Source of the DNA: Deltaproteobacteria bacterium
GTDB lineage: Bacteria > Myxococcota_A > UBA796 > UBA9615
Assembly (NCBI GenBank): GCA_023954745.1
Contig: JAGSHC010000037.1
Span: 1-35,426, forward strand
DNA length: 35,426 bases
Reading direction: 5' to 3'
Both the position numbers and the translations under genes were made by a program. Positions 16,333 through 24,367 of this stretch are shown one piece after another (position 1 is the stretch's first letter; the number at the start of each line of letters is the position of its first letter). The notes beneath the pieces were generated by a model. It saw nothing but the letters and a program-made list of their open reading frames with translations, was not told the DNA's origin and did no database searches.

Positions 16333-17391
16333 ATGATCGAATTCCTGAATGTGGCTGAGGCCCTGCAACGGCGGGATCTCTCCTGGCCCGACGTCGCCTT
16401 CTCCCCAGGATACGGCGCGGTGTCCGAAGAGAGCGATGGTGGCCGATGGGAGACCGCCGTCGGAGCGGGCGGCCGGATCCTCAGCCCGTATCTCCTACGC
16501 CCCATCCCTCCCGAGCTCGCTCTCGGCGAGGAGCTGTTCGACACCTCCAGCCCCTACGGCTTTGGCGGTACGTGGGTGGCGCCCGGAGTGTCGGTGGAGG
16601 AGGTCGCGGCCTTTCGCGCCAGCTTCCGCGCCGCCCAGAAGGAGCGAGGAGTGGTCTCGGAGTTCCAGCGGCTCGGTGGGCTGCTTCCGGGCCGCGAAGC
16701 GCTGATGGCGGCGGACAACGAAGCGGACTTCATCGAGCACGCCGAGACCGTGGGGCTTCTCTTCGAGGGGGACTACGACACCTTCTGGGCGGGAGCGCAG
16801 GGACGGCACCGCACCTCGGTGCGCAAGGCCCGGAAGGCGGGGTTCCGCTGGTCGGAGGCGCCCGCGACGCTCCAGGACCTTCAGACCGGCGGAGAGTTCC
16901 GCACTCTGTACGACGCCACCATGCGCGCCGTCGACGCGAAGCCCTACTACATGTTCTCCGCCCGCTACTACGAGCTGCTCCTGGCCGCCCTGGGCGAGGG
17001 ACTGCGGCTCGCCCAGGTGCGGGACGAGGGCGATCAGCTCGTGGCGGCCGCCCTCTTCATGCGGTGGGGGGCGCGCCTGCACTACCACCTCGCGGGCTCG
17101 GAGCGCATGGCCGCCCGCGCGGGGGCCAACAACCTCCTCCTCGACGGGATGATCGGCTGGGGCTTCGAGCACGGAATCGAGTCCCTGCATCTCGGCGGAG
17201 GCATCACCAGCGGCGACGCGCTCTTCAAGTTCAAGGCGCAGTTCGGGGGGACCGTGATCCCCTTTTGGCTGCTGCGCGGCGTGCACGACCCCGAGCGGTA
17301 CCGGGTCTTGACGGCACGACGCGCCGAGCAGACCGGCCGCACCGCGTCGGAGCTCAGCAGCTCGGGGTTCTTCCCCGCCTACCGTGCCTGA
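16333..17391 (+). CDS. FemAB-like / GNAT-fold acyl or aminoacyl transferase
   Basis: The 352-residue protein resembles the FemAB-related 'peptidoglycan bridge formation / GNAT' family often found in exopolysaccharide loci. Landmarks are 'FWAGAQGRHRTSVRKARKAGF' (the conserved R.xxxRKxxK segment), 'LYDATMRAVDAKPYYMFS' (compare LY..TM.R..A..YY.F), 'LHYHLAGSE' and 'LHLGGG'. A GAGG ribosome-binding site stands 4 nt before the ATG. There are no membrane segments. Members transfer acyl or aminoacyl groups; donor and acceptor here cannot be told from sequence. It stands alone on the plus strand, divergent from wza and convergent with the methyltransferase operon. Confidence 0.75.
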   Translation: MIEFLNVAEALQRRDLSWPDVAFSPGYGAVSEESDGGRWETAVGAGGRILSPYLLRPIPPELALGEELFDTSSPYGFGGTWVAPGVSVEEVAAFRASFRAAQKERGVVSEFQRLGGLLPGREALMAADNEADFIEHAETVGLLFEGDYDTFWAGAQGRHRTSVRKARKAGFRWSEAPATLQDLQTGGEFRTLYDATMRAVDAKPYYMFSARYYELLLAALGEGLRLAQVRDEGDQLVAAALFMRWGARLHYHLAGSERMAARAGANNLLLDGMIGWGFEHGIESLHLGGGITSGDALFKFKAQFGGTVIPFWLLRGVHDPERYRVLTARRAEQTGRTASELSSSGFFPAYRA

Positions 17392-17420
17392 CTCCGGGGG
17401 TCAGGGACCCGACACCCACA

Positions 17421-17458
17421 CCGACGGCGGCGTCACCTACGCCGACGGCGGCGTCACC
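17421..17458. repeat. 17-bp direct repeat, two copies, 21-bp period
   Basis: CCGACGGCGGCGTCACC occurs at 17421-17437 and 17442-17458. The inner copy encodes the last residues of the minus-strand methyltransferase and the outer copy lies in the gap after its stop. It looks like a small local duplication. Confidence 0.9.
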
Positions 17459-18132
17459 AGGATCCCCTCGGCGAACCCGGTGGCGTCCCACAGCACGCTC
17501 GCCGGCACGTAGCCGCGCAGCACAATTCCCGTGGCCGCGTAGACCGGCAGCAACGCCAGGCGCCGCTTCATTCGGCGAGGGAAGGGGCCGGTCACGGTGC
17601 ATCCCTCCTGGCGGAGCCGCGCCGCCACGTCGCGAATGTCCACGAACTCCGTATGAGTGGGGTCGTCCCAGAAGTTGAGGCAGCCCTTGACGCCCATCCA
17701 GCCGTGCTCCGCCTTCGGCAAGTCGAGCGACGCCCGCGAGGGCACCTCGAAGTACGCCACCCCGCTGGGCTTGAGCTTGGCAACCAGGGCGGCCGCCGCC
17801 GCCACCGGGTCCACGAGGTGCTCGAGCACGTGACTGCAGATGAGGGCGTCGTAGGCGCCGTCCTCGACGCTCGCGAGGGCCTCGGCGTCCTCGATGTTCA
17901 CCGAGAAGAAGCGGTCGATGGCCTCGGCATCCCGCTCGTCGCGGTTCCAGTTCTCCTGGTCGATGCCGTGATAGGTGACCTCGGGAAAGTGGCGCTTCGT
18001 GATGGAGGGAGAGTGATTCCCGCAGCCCACGTCGAGGAGCACCGCTCCAGGGCGTTTCAGGGCATGCTCGACCGCCCGCAAGCGATGCGGGTACTCGAAC
18101 CAGTTCCAGATGCGCTCGCGAGGTCCGGGCAT
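17437..18132 (-). CDS. Class I SAM-dependent methyltransferase
   Basis: The 231-residue protein has a clear motif I at residues 31-40 (VLLDVGCGNH), an acidic motif II region ('YHGIDQENW'), and 'YDALICSHVLEHLVDP', typical of Methyltransf_11-type enzymes. Its position in the sugar cluster suggests methylation of the glycan or of a precursor; substrate unknown. The ATG at 18132 shares one base with the HAD stop (TGATG), so it is the last gene of a four-gene coupled operon. A longer in-frame reading upstream is antisense-like and overlaps the HAD gene, so it is not used. Confidence 0.85.
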   Translation of the reverse strand: MPGPRERIWNWFEYPHRLRAVEHALKRPGAVLLDVGCGNHSPSITKRHFPEVTYHGIDQENWNRDERDAEAIDRFFSVNIEDAEALASVEDGAYDALICSHVLEHLVDPVAAAAALVAKLKPSGVAYFEVPSRASLDLPKAEHGWMGVKGCLNFWDDPTHTEFVDIRDVAARLRQEGCTVTGPFPRRMKRRLALLPVYAATGIVLRGYVPASVLWDATGFAEGILVTPPSA

Positions 18133-18818
18133 CACGCGTTCTCCGAGAGGCGGGCGAGCAGCGCGGGCAGCTCGGCGAGGGTGCGAATGGTCGCCATGGG
18201 CTCCCGGGCGGACTGGGCGGCCCCGAAGTACGCGTCGTCGCGACGAATCAGGACCGGCACCATGCCGGCGTTGTAGGCGCCCTCGACGTCTCGCTCGGGG
18301 TTGTCCCCCACGAACACCGCCTCGGCGGGGTCGTGGACATCGAGGGCCGCGAGGCACCGCCGAAACGGCTCGGGGTGGGGCTTCCACATGCTCCGGCCAA
18401 GGTGGTCTGTGAGGAAGACGTGGTCCACCTCGGCCGCCACGCCCAGAGCATCCACCTTGTGCTGCTGGACGACGGTCCAGCCGTCCGTGACCACCCCGAG
18501 CTTGTAGGACCCCCGGAGCGCTGCGAGCACGTCCACAGCATCCTCGTGGAGGCTCAGGCCGTCCGGAACGTGCTCACGGTAGACATCGATGAGGTCTCGT
18601 ACCCACTCCTCGGGGAAGCCCAACCGCTCTGCCGCCTTGTTGAACACGCGGTCGCGGCCCTCTCCGAAGTGGATGGAGGCAAAGAGTTCGGACGCCCGCG
18701 CTGCGGGCCCTGCGCCGCGCGTCTCGAGCTCGCGCCCCACGGCCCGAAACCCGGAGCGCACATACTGCGCCTCGGGGTAGAGCGTGTCGTCCATGTCGAA
18801 GACGACGGCGCGAATCAC
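18132..18818 (-). CDS. HAD-superfamily hydrolase (probable phosphatase)
   Basis: The 228-residue protein has all four HAD motifs: I 'VVFDMDDTL' (Asp8, Asp10), II 'LGVVTDG', III Lys in 'MWKPHPEPF', and IV 'AVFVGDNPERDV'. A helical cap between motifs I and II makes it a C1-type enzyme, likely a small-molecule phosphatase such as for a sugar or nucleotide phosphate. GTG start at 18818 overlaps the ATP-grasp stop (GTGA). The neighbours suggest it dephosphorylates an intermediate made by, or supplied to, the ATP-grasp enzyme; this is inference. Confidence 0.87.
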   Translation of the reverse strand: MIRAVVFDMDDTLYPEAQYVRSGFRAVGRELETRGAGPAARASELFASIHFGEGRDRVFNKAAERLGFPEEWVRDLIDVYREHVPDGLSLHEDAVDVLAALRGSYKLGVVTDGWTVVQQHKVDALGVAAEVDHVFLTDHLGRSMWKPHPEPFRRCLAALDVHDPAEAVFVGDNPERDVEGAYNAGMVPVLIRRDDAYFGAAQSAREPMATIRTLAELPALLARLSENA

Positions 18819-19828
18819 CCCTCCCCCCGCTCCGGCACCGGCGGCGCCGCAGAGACCATCGACTCGCCCTCGTAGAAGACATCTCCCGTGAACCGGTAGA
18901 TGTGCAGCTTCGGGTTGTAGTCGTCCGGGTCGCCCTCCGCCGTGCCCCCGCAGGCCTCGAGCAGCACGGAGCGGTAGATCCGTCCGCCGGTGGCGGCGTT
19001 GCTGAGCACGGTGCAGCTGCCAAGGCGGGTGTTCACCTCAATGAGGGTCAGGGGGTCGCTCAAGAAGAGCTGGATGTTGGCGGGCCCACGCAGTCCACGC
19101 CGGGCCAGGGCCTCCGCGGTGCGGTCGGCGAGGGCCAGCACCGCCGGGTCGGTCAGGGTGTGGGAGCGCTGGGCCTCTCCGCCGATGACCTTGTCGCGCT
19201 GGCGGGGGACCCGGGCGATGAGCTTTCCGTCGCGGTTGATGAAGACGTCGACGCTCACCTCCTCCGCGTCGATGACCTCTTGGAAGATGCTGGGGGCGAC
19301 CTCCTCCATAGCCCGCGCCTCGGCGGCGTCCTTCACCACGCCCGCCCCGATGGAGCCGAAGCCGCGTAGTCGCTTGCCAAAGAGCGGGAAGGACGCGGAG
19401 GCGAGGTCTCCGACGTGCACGCGACGAGGGACGGGCAGCCCCTCCTCCTCGCAGAAGGCATCGAACTGGTTCTTGTCGAGGCACAGCTGCACGAGGTGCT
19501 CGGGCGGTGTCACGACGGTGGTGCCGATGGCCTCGAACCGCGCCAGGTGTGGAGACTGCCGATCCAGGTCGATGTCGATGAGGGGCACGATGACGCGGAT
19601 GTCCGCCCGCTCGCAGATGCTCAGCAACGCATCGATGTAGTCCTCGTCGGCCACCGACGGCACCACGAAGTTCCCATCCGCAAAACAGCCAGCTGGAGTG
19701 AGGGCCTCCCGGTCCGCAACGAACACGCTCCCGCCGGCTAGCTCGGGCACCTCGGCCTGGGCCGCCTTGAGCGCCATGATCGCGCCGACCCACTTGCCCC
19801 CGCAGGGGACCAGGATGTTGCGCTTCAC
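18815..19828 (-). CDS. ATP-grasp family ligase (carbamoyl-phosphate synthase-like)
   Basis: The 337-residue protein has the three-part ATP-grasp layout. An N-terminal Rossmann-like part starts 'ILVPCGGKWVGAIM'. A nucleotide-binding part carries 'CLDKNQFDAFCEEEGLPVP' and 'FGSIGAGVVKD'. The metal-binding end carries 'ANIQLFLSDPLTLIEVNTR', where Glu and Asn bind magnesium. The family joins a carboxylate, activated as acyl phosphate, to an amine or similar nucleophile. Related genes occur in capsule clusters and may attach an amino acid or carbamoyl-like group to a sugar; the substrate is unknown. GTG start at 19828 overlaps the glycosyltransferase stop (GTGA). Confidence 0.82.
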   Translation of the reverse strand: MKRNILVPCGGKWVGAIMALKAAQAEVPELAGGSVFVADREALTPAGCFADGNFVVPSVADEDYIDALLSICERADIRVIVPLIDIDLDRQSPHLARFEAIGTTVVTPPEHLVQLCLDKNQFDAFCEEEGLPVPRRVHVGDLASASFPLFGKRLRGFGSIGAGVVKDAAEARAMEEVAPSIFQEVIDAEEVSVDVFINRDGKLIARVPRQRDKVIGGEAQRSHTLTDPAVLALADRTAEALARRGLRGPANIQLFLSDPLTLIEVNTRLGSCTVLSNAATGGRIYRSVLLEACGGTAEGDPDDYNPKLHIYRFTGDVFYEGESMVSAAPPVPERGEG

Positions 19829-21057
19829 GAGCGCTGCGCCACGGCGGTGAGCAGGGTGCGCTCGAAGTCGTCCACGAGGTTCTTGCGGGCGTACTCCCCC
19901 GCCGCGAGGGCCCGGCCGCGGGCGCCCATGGCCTCGAGCTCGGCCTTCGGGAGGGCGGCGAGCTCCATCAGGGTGTCGGCAAACCCCTCGGGGCTCATGT
20001 CCGGCGCATAGCGACCTGCCCCCTTTCCTTCGAGGATCTCCTTCATGTCGCCGGGGAGGTTGGCGACGACCGGCTTGCCGGCTGCCATGAAGTCGAAGAG
20101 CTTGTTGGAGAGGATGGAGTCGAGGATGCGGCACTCCTTGAGGGTGGCGAGGCCCACGTCCGTCTCATCCACGATCTTGACCAGGTCCGTCTTCGGGACC
20201 GAGTCGTGAAACAGGACGTTGTTCAGGCCCAGCTTGCGCGCCTGCTCCTGAAGCTGGGGCTTCAGCTGACCGCGCCCGATGAGCACGATGTGCACGTTGC
20301 TGCCTCGGTCCTGGAGCACCTTCGCGGCGTCGATCACCTTGTGGAGTCCGTTGGCGAGCCCATGGGCGCCGGGGAACATCGCGACGAACTTGTCCTCGAG
20401 TCCGTGCTCGCGGCGGAACGAACCGTCGCTGCATCCCGGGTCGAAGAGGTCCGGGTCCGAGCCGAGCACCACCACATCGACGGAGGCCGGGTCGACGCCG
20501 CGCTTCACCAGCCGCCGCTTCGCACCGGGCGTCGTCGCGATGATGCGGTCGGCGGCCCGGTAGGCAGCCTTCTCCAGCACCTTGCCGGCGAGGATTCCGG
20601 GATGGGTCTCCGAGATGCCGCCGAACTCCACCAGCGACTCGGGCCACAAGTCCCGGATCTCGAACACCAGGGGGACCCGATGCAGGCGGGAGAGGGTCAT
20701 TCCCGCCACGGCGATGGGGAGCGGAGGGGAGGTCGCCAGCACGGCGTCGAAGGGTCCCGCCTTCCGTCCTCGCCGAATGGCCCCCGACACGAACCGTCCG
20801 AAGCCCGACAAGCGCTTGAACACGCTGGGCGACTGTTCGTACTGGTCCACCACGGTCATGACCCGGATGCCGTCGCGCATCACGGTCTGAGGCTTGCGGT
20901 GCACGTCCTTCCCGAGCCAGGGCTCCAGCCCCATCGTCCCGGTGATGATGGTGACCTCGTGCCCGCGCTCGACGAGACCCCGCCCAAACTCATAGCTGCG
21001 CGTGCCTGCCGCGCACTCGGGAGTAGCGAAGAACTGGTGCAGGTACAGAAGGCGCAT
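19825..21057 (-). CDS. GT4-family glycosyltransferase (WbuB-like)
   Basis: The 410-residue GT-B enzyme starts 'MRLLYLHQFFATPECAAGTR', the pattern of WbuB/WcaI-type transferases, and contains 'VFEIRDLWPESLVEFGG', 'AADRIIATTPGAKRRL' and the C-terminal donor-site region with 'SNKLFDFMAAGKPVVANLPG'. WbuB-like enzymes usually add an amino-sugar as an early step after the first lipid-linked sugar. GGAG is 5 nt before the ATG at 21057. First gene of the coupled operon with the ATP-grasp, HAD and methyltransferase genes, and the only ordinary glycosyltransferase seen in the window. Confidence 0.9.
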   Translation of the reverse strand: MRLLYLHQFFATPECAAGTRSYEFGRGLVERGHEVTIITGTMGLEPWLGKDVHRKPQTVMRDGIRVMTVVDQYEQSPSVFKRLSGFGRFVSGAIRRGRKAGPFDAVLATSPPLPIAVAGMTLSRLHRVPLVFEIRDLWPESLVEFGGISETHPGILAGKVLEKAAYRAADRIIATTPGAKRRLVKRGVDPASVDVVVLGSDPDLFDPGCSDGSFRREHGLEDKFVAMFPGAHGLANGLHKVIDAAKVLQDRGSNVHIVLIGRGQLKPQLQEQARKLGLNNVLFHDSVPKTDLVKIVDETDVGLATLKECRILDSILSNKLFDFMAAGKPVVANLPGDMKEILEGKGAGRYAPDMSPEGFADTLMELAALPKAELEAMGARGRALAAGEYARKNLVDDFERTLLTAVAQRS

Positions 21058-21175
21058 GGGGTCTCCGGGAAGGGGCGCATCTGACCGCCGATGAGGCCCC
21101 GGGTCAAGCCGCCGCAGCTTCAAGGTGGGTCCCGCCCGAGGGCCTGGCCACTCGGTCCCTCCCATGCCGGTTTGC

Positions 21176-21205
21176 TTGCCGCGCGGGACCCCGCAGACCT
21201 ACCCT
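21176..21205 (+). promoter_or_regulatory. Sigma70-like promoter, apparently leaderless
   Basis: TTGCCG (21176-21181), an 18-nt spacer and TACCCT (21200-21205) end 9 nt before the ATG at 21215. No Shine-Dalgarno sequence is present. The layout repeats that seen before 3888 and 26967. Confidence 0.45.
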
Positions 21206-21214
21206 GCGGCCCGC

Positions 21215-22348
21215 ATGAGCACACCCTCCAAAATCGTCTTCGTGGTCGGCGCCCGACCCAACTTCCCCAAGGTCGCTCCCATCCTGGCGGCTCTGCGAGG
21301 TCGGGAGGACATCACGCCCCTCCTCGTCCACACCGGACAGCACTACGACCCCGAGCTGTCGGCGATGTTCTTCGAGGACCTCGGCATCGCCCCCCCGGAC
21401 GTCATGCTTGGCGTGGGGAGCGGAAGCCACGCGGTCCAGACGGCCCACGTGATGATGGCCTTCGAGACCGTCTGCCTCGAGGAGCAGCCCGACGCGGTCG
21501 TCGTGCTCGGGGACGTGAACAGCACCGTCGCCTGCGCTCTGGTGGCCAGCAAGCTGCACATCCCGGTCGCCCACGTGGAAGCGGGGCTGCGCAGCGGCGA
21601 CCGCACGATGCCCGAGGAGCTGAACCGCCTCGTGACGGACCAACTCTCCGAGCGGCTGTACACCCACTGCCGCGAGGCCGACGACAACCTCGCCTCCGAG
21701 GGCGTGCCGGCCAGTCGCGTTCGGTTCGTGGGCAACGTGATGATCGACACGCTGCTGCGGCTGAGGCCCCAGTCGACGAAGCCGGAGCTCGCGGGCTTCG
21801 ACCTGACCGAGCACAGCTACGGGCTGGTGACGCTGCATCGGCCGGCGCTCGTGGACGAGCCCGCGTCGCTGCGCGCCATGATCGCTGCCCTGAGCGAGAT
21901 CAGCTCTGACCTCCCGCTCCTCTACCCCACCCACCCGCGGTCCATGGCCCGCCTCGTCGCGGCGGGACTCGTGCCCGAGGGCACCGACGCCCGCACGCTG
22001 CCGCAGGTGGCAGGCTCGCGCCTTCATCTCTCCCCGCCGGTGCGCTACCTGCAGTTCCTCTGGCTCATGGACCACGCCCGCCTCGTGCTCACCGACTCGG
22101 GCGGCATCCAGGAGGAGACGGCCGTACTCGGCGTCCCCTGCCTGACCATTCGTGACAACACGGAGCGAGCGGTGACCATCGAGCAAGGCACCAACACCCT
22201 CGTGGGCACCGACCCAGCGGATGTCCTCGTGGCTGCCGCTGCCGCCCTGAGCGCCGAAGCGAGGCCCAACCGCCCGGTCCCGGAGCTCTGGGATGGCGGG
22301 GCGGGCGAGCGCATCGCCGCGGACTTGGAGAGCTGGCTGCGTCCCTGA
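21215..22348 (+). CDS. wecB: UDP-N-acetylglucosamine 2-epimerase (non-hydrolysing type)
   Basis: The 377-residue protein follows the WecB family throughout: 'VVGARPNFPKVAPIL', 'VHTGQHYD', 'VLGDVNST', 'HVEAGLRSGDRTMPEELNR', 'VTLHRP' and 'LTDSGGIQEET'. It would convert UDP-GlcNAc to UDP-ManNAc in the cytoplasm. A hydrolysing NeuC/LegG-like activity on a modified UDP-sugar is possible, but no sialic-type synthase (NeuB) or UDP-ManNAc dehydrogenase (WecC) is in the window. The ATG at 21215 is chosen over an upstream in-frame start because the promoter-like sequence lies between them. Convergent with the transferase gene ending at 22394. Confidence 0.9.
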   Translation: MSTPSKIVFVVGARPNFPKVAPILAALRGREDITPLLVHTGQHYDPELSAMFFEDLGIAPPDVMLGVGSGSHAVQTAHVMMAFETVCLEEQPDAVVVLGDVNSTVACALVASKLHIPVAHVEAGLRSGDRTMPEELNRLVTDQLSERLYTHCREADDNLASEGVPASRVRFVGNVMIDTLLRLRPQSTKPELAGFDLTEHSYGLVTLHRPALVDEPASLRAMIAALSEISSDLPLLYPTHPRSMARLVAAGLVPEGTDARTLPQVAGSRLHLSPPVRYLQFLWLMDHARLVLTDSGGIQEETAVLGVPCLTIRDNTERAVTIEQGTNTLVGTDPADVLVAAAAALSAEARPNRPVPELWDGGAGERIAADLESWLRP

Positions 22349-22393
22349 GTCGGACGGCGCGGGCCGCACCGGCTCCTTGACGCCCGAGGTGGG

Positions 22394-23029
22394 TCAGGTG
22401 TGGGCGGGCCCGAGATCGTCGATGGCCGCGCCGTCGCCGTGGTTCGTGTAGTCGCCCCCGAACAGCAGGCTCCACGGAGTGCGCAACAGGATCAGGAGGT
22501 CGTACAGCACCCCCGCGCGATCGACGTACTCCACGTCGTACGCGATGCGCTTGCTCCACGGCAGCGAGTGTCGCCCGTGCAGCTGGGCGAGCCCCGCCAC
22601 ACCGGGCTTCACTTCGAGGCGCCGCATCTGGTTCGCGGTGTAGCGCTTGACCTGGCTCAGGAGCGTCGGCCTGGGCCCGACGAAGCTCATGTCGCCCGCC
22701 AGGATGTTCAAGATCTGAGGCAGCTCGTCGAGGGAGGTCCGGCGAAGGAACTTGCCGACGTTGGTGATGAGGTCCGCGCCTTCGGGGATGTAGCCCTTCC
22801 CGATCTCGAACGCGTCGGGGACCATCGTGCGGAACTTCCAGATGGAGAACGGCTTGCCACCCAGTCCCACCCGCTCCTGCTTGTAGAAGATGTCACCGCC
22901 GTCACCGAGCTTGATGGCGAGCGCGATGAGGCCCATGAGCGGAGCCACGACGAGGAAGACGAGGAGCGCTCCTACGCGGTCGAGGAGGTACTTGCCCTGG
23001 AGTCCCGAGCGGGGGTCGACAGTTCGCAT
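22394..23029 (-). CDS. Small PglC-like phosphoglycosyl transferase (initiating sugar transferase)
   Basis: The 211-residue protein is the minimal, single-membrane-segment form of the bacterial sugar-transferase family, as in PglC, rather than the long WbaP/WcaJ form. The N-terminal hydrophobic helix (about 16-40) is broken by Ala29-Pro30, as in the re-entrant helix of PglC. The catalytic Asp-Glu pair is D101-E102 in 'SLDELPQILNIL', followed by 'GDMSFVGPRP'. It would transfer a sugar-1-phosphate from a UDP-sugar to undecaprenyl phosphate. It lies divergent to the aminotransferase and dehydratase genes that could make its donor. TAGAGT stands 6 nt before the ATG with no ribosome-binding site, so it too may be leaderless, but no -35 box fits. 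Confidence 0.9.
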   Translation of the reverse strand: MRTVDPRSGLQGKYLLDRVGALLVFLVVAPLMGLIALAIKLGDGGDIFYKQERVGLGGKPFSIWKFRTMVPDAFEIGKGYIPEGADLITNVGKFLRRTSLDELPQILNILAGDMSFVGPRPTLLSQVKRYTANQMRRLEVKPGVAGLAQLHGRHSLPWSKRIAYDVEYVDRAGVLYDLLILLRTPWSLLFGGDYTNHGDGAAIDDLGPAHT

Positions 23030-23245
23030 GACGGAACTCTACCAACGCCGAGATCAACCAGCTGGCCAGGGGGTGGTCGTGGCTTTCCTTCGCGCGCGGC
23101 ATGGAGTATCACGCTGGCGCGTGACGTCGCGTGGTCCGGATCCGACATGCTCCATGGGGGAATCGCCAGGGGCGTGAAAGAGTGGTCGGGACTCGGGAGG
23201 GAGCCCTACGTTGCGTAGTCGTATCCATAGGAGTGTCAGCCTTCG

Positions 23246-24367
23246 ATGACTGTTCAGATCCCGATCATTCGCCCCACCCTGCCTCCCTTCGACGAGGTGG
23301 AAGGCGCCCTCCGCGAGGTCTGGGCCAGCGGCATGCTGACGGTCGGCCAGAACGGCCGTGACCTCGAAGCCGAGTTCGCTGCCCGGTGCGATGCTCCTCA
23401 CGCCGTGAGCATGTCGTCGTGCACGTCCGGCCTGATCCTGCTCGTGCAGGCGATGAACCTCCCCGAAGGGGGCGAGGTGATTGTGCCCGCCTTCACCTTC
23501 GCCGCCACCGCCCACGCGGTGGTGTGGAACCGCCTGACGCCCGTCTTCGCCGACTGCAAGCGCTCGGACCTGACCCTGGATGTGGAGTCCACCCGGAACC
23601 GCATGACCGAGAACACCGTCGCCATCATGGCGACGACCATCTTCGGCGTGCCTCCGGACATGGACGAGCTCATCGCCCTCGCCGAGGAGGCGGGCATCCC
23701 GCTCATCCTCGACTCGGCGCAGGCCCTGGGGTCCACCTACAAGGGCAAGACCATGGGCAGCTTCGGCGTGGGCGAGGTCTTCTCCATGAGTCCCACGAAG
23801 GTCGCCACCGCCTGCGAAGCGGGGGTCATCACCACCCGAGACCCGGAGCTGGCCGCGCGGCTCAAGCGTTCCCGAGACTACGGCAAGGCCCCCGATGGCC
23901 AGGACATGGAGTTCGTGGGTCTGAGCGCTCGACTCTCCGAGTTCCACGCCATCGTCGCCAGAGCGACGCTTCGGCACCTCGACGAGTACATCGCCCATCG
24001 CCTGGCGGGCATCGAGGAGTACAAGAAGCGCCTGGACGGCCTGCCCGGCATCTCCTTCGTGGGGCCCGGTCCTGACCGGACGACGTCGTGCAACTACATG
24101 GTCATCCGGGTCGGAGCCGGCGCCGCCATGCCCCGCAACGACCTGTATGGGGCCCTCGCCGAGCGGGGCATCCAGACCAAGAAGTACTTCTTCCCGGCCC
24201 TGCACCAGCAGACGGCCTTCGCCCCGATGCACGATGGCGCATCGCTCCCTGAAGCGGAGTCCGCCGCCGCCGAGTGCCTGGCGGTGCCCCTGTACGGGCA
24301 CATCAGCGAGGAGACCATCGACACGGTCTGCCAGGCCATCCGGGACATTCTCGGAGCGAATCCATGA
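23246..24367 (+). CDS. DegT/DnrJ/EryC1-family sugar aminotransferase
   Basis: The 373-residue PLP enzyme has 'SSCTSGLILLVQAM', 'VIVPAFTFAATAHAV', 'DSAQALGSTYKG' (cofactor-contacting Asp and Gln) and the Schiff-base lysine K185 in 'SPTKVATACEAGVI'. The family transfers an amino group to a keto-sugar nucleotide. With the dehydratase coupled directly downstream (ATGA overlap), the likely substrate is a UDP-4-keto-6-deoxy-HexNAc, as for PglE. AGGAG lies 12 nt before the ATG, which is long. The 216-bp gap to the divergent transferase gene should hold the promoter, but I could not pick a convincing one. Confidence 0.92.
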   Translation: MTVQIPIIRPTLPPFDEVEGALREVWASGMLTVGQNGRDLEAEFAARCDAPHAVSMSSCTSGLILLVQAMNLPEGGEVIVPAFTFAATAHAVVWNRLTPVFADCKRSDLTLDVESTRNRMTENTVAIMATTIFGVPPDMDELIALAEEAGIPLILDSAQALGSTYKGKTMGSFGVGEVFSMSPTKVATACEAGVITTRDPELAARLKRSRDYGKAPDGQDMEFVGLSARLSEFHAIVARATLRHLDEYIAHRLAGIEEYKKRLDGLPGISFVGPGPDRTTSCNYMVIRVGAGAAMPRNDLYGALAERGIQTKKYFFPALHQQTAFAPMHDGASLPEAESAAAECLAVPLYGHISEETIDTVCQAIRDILGANP

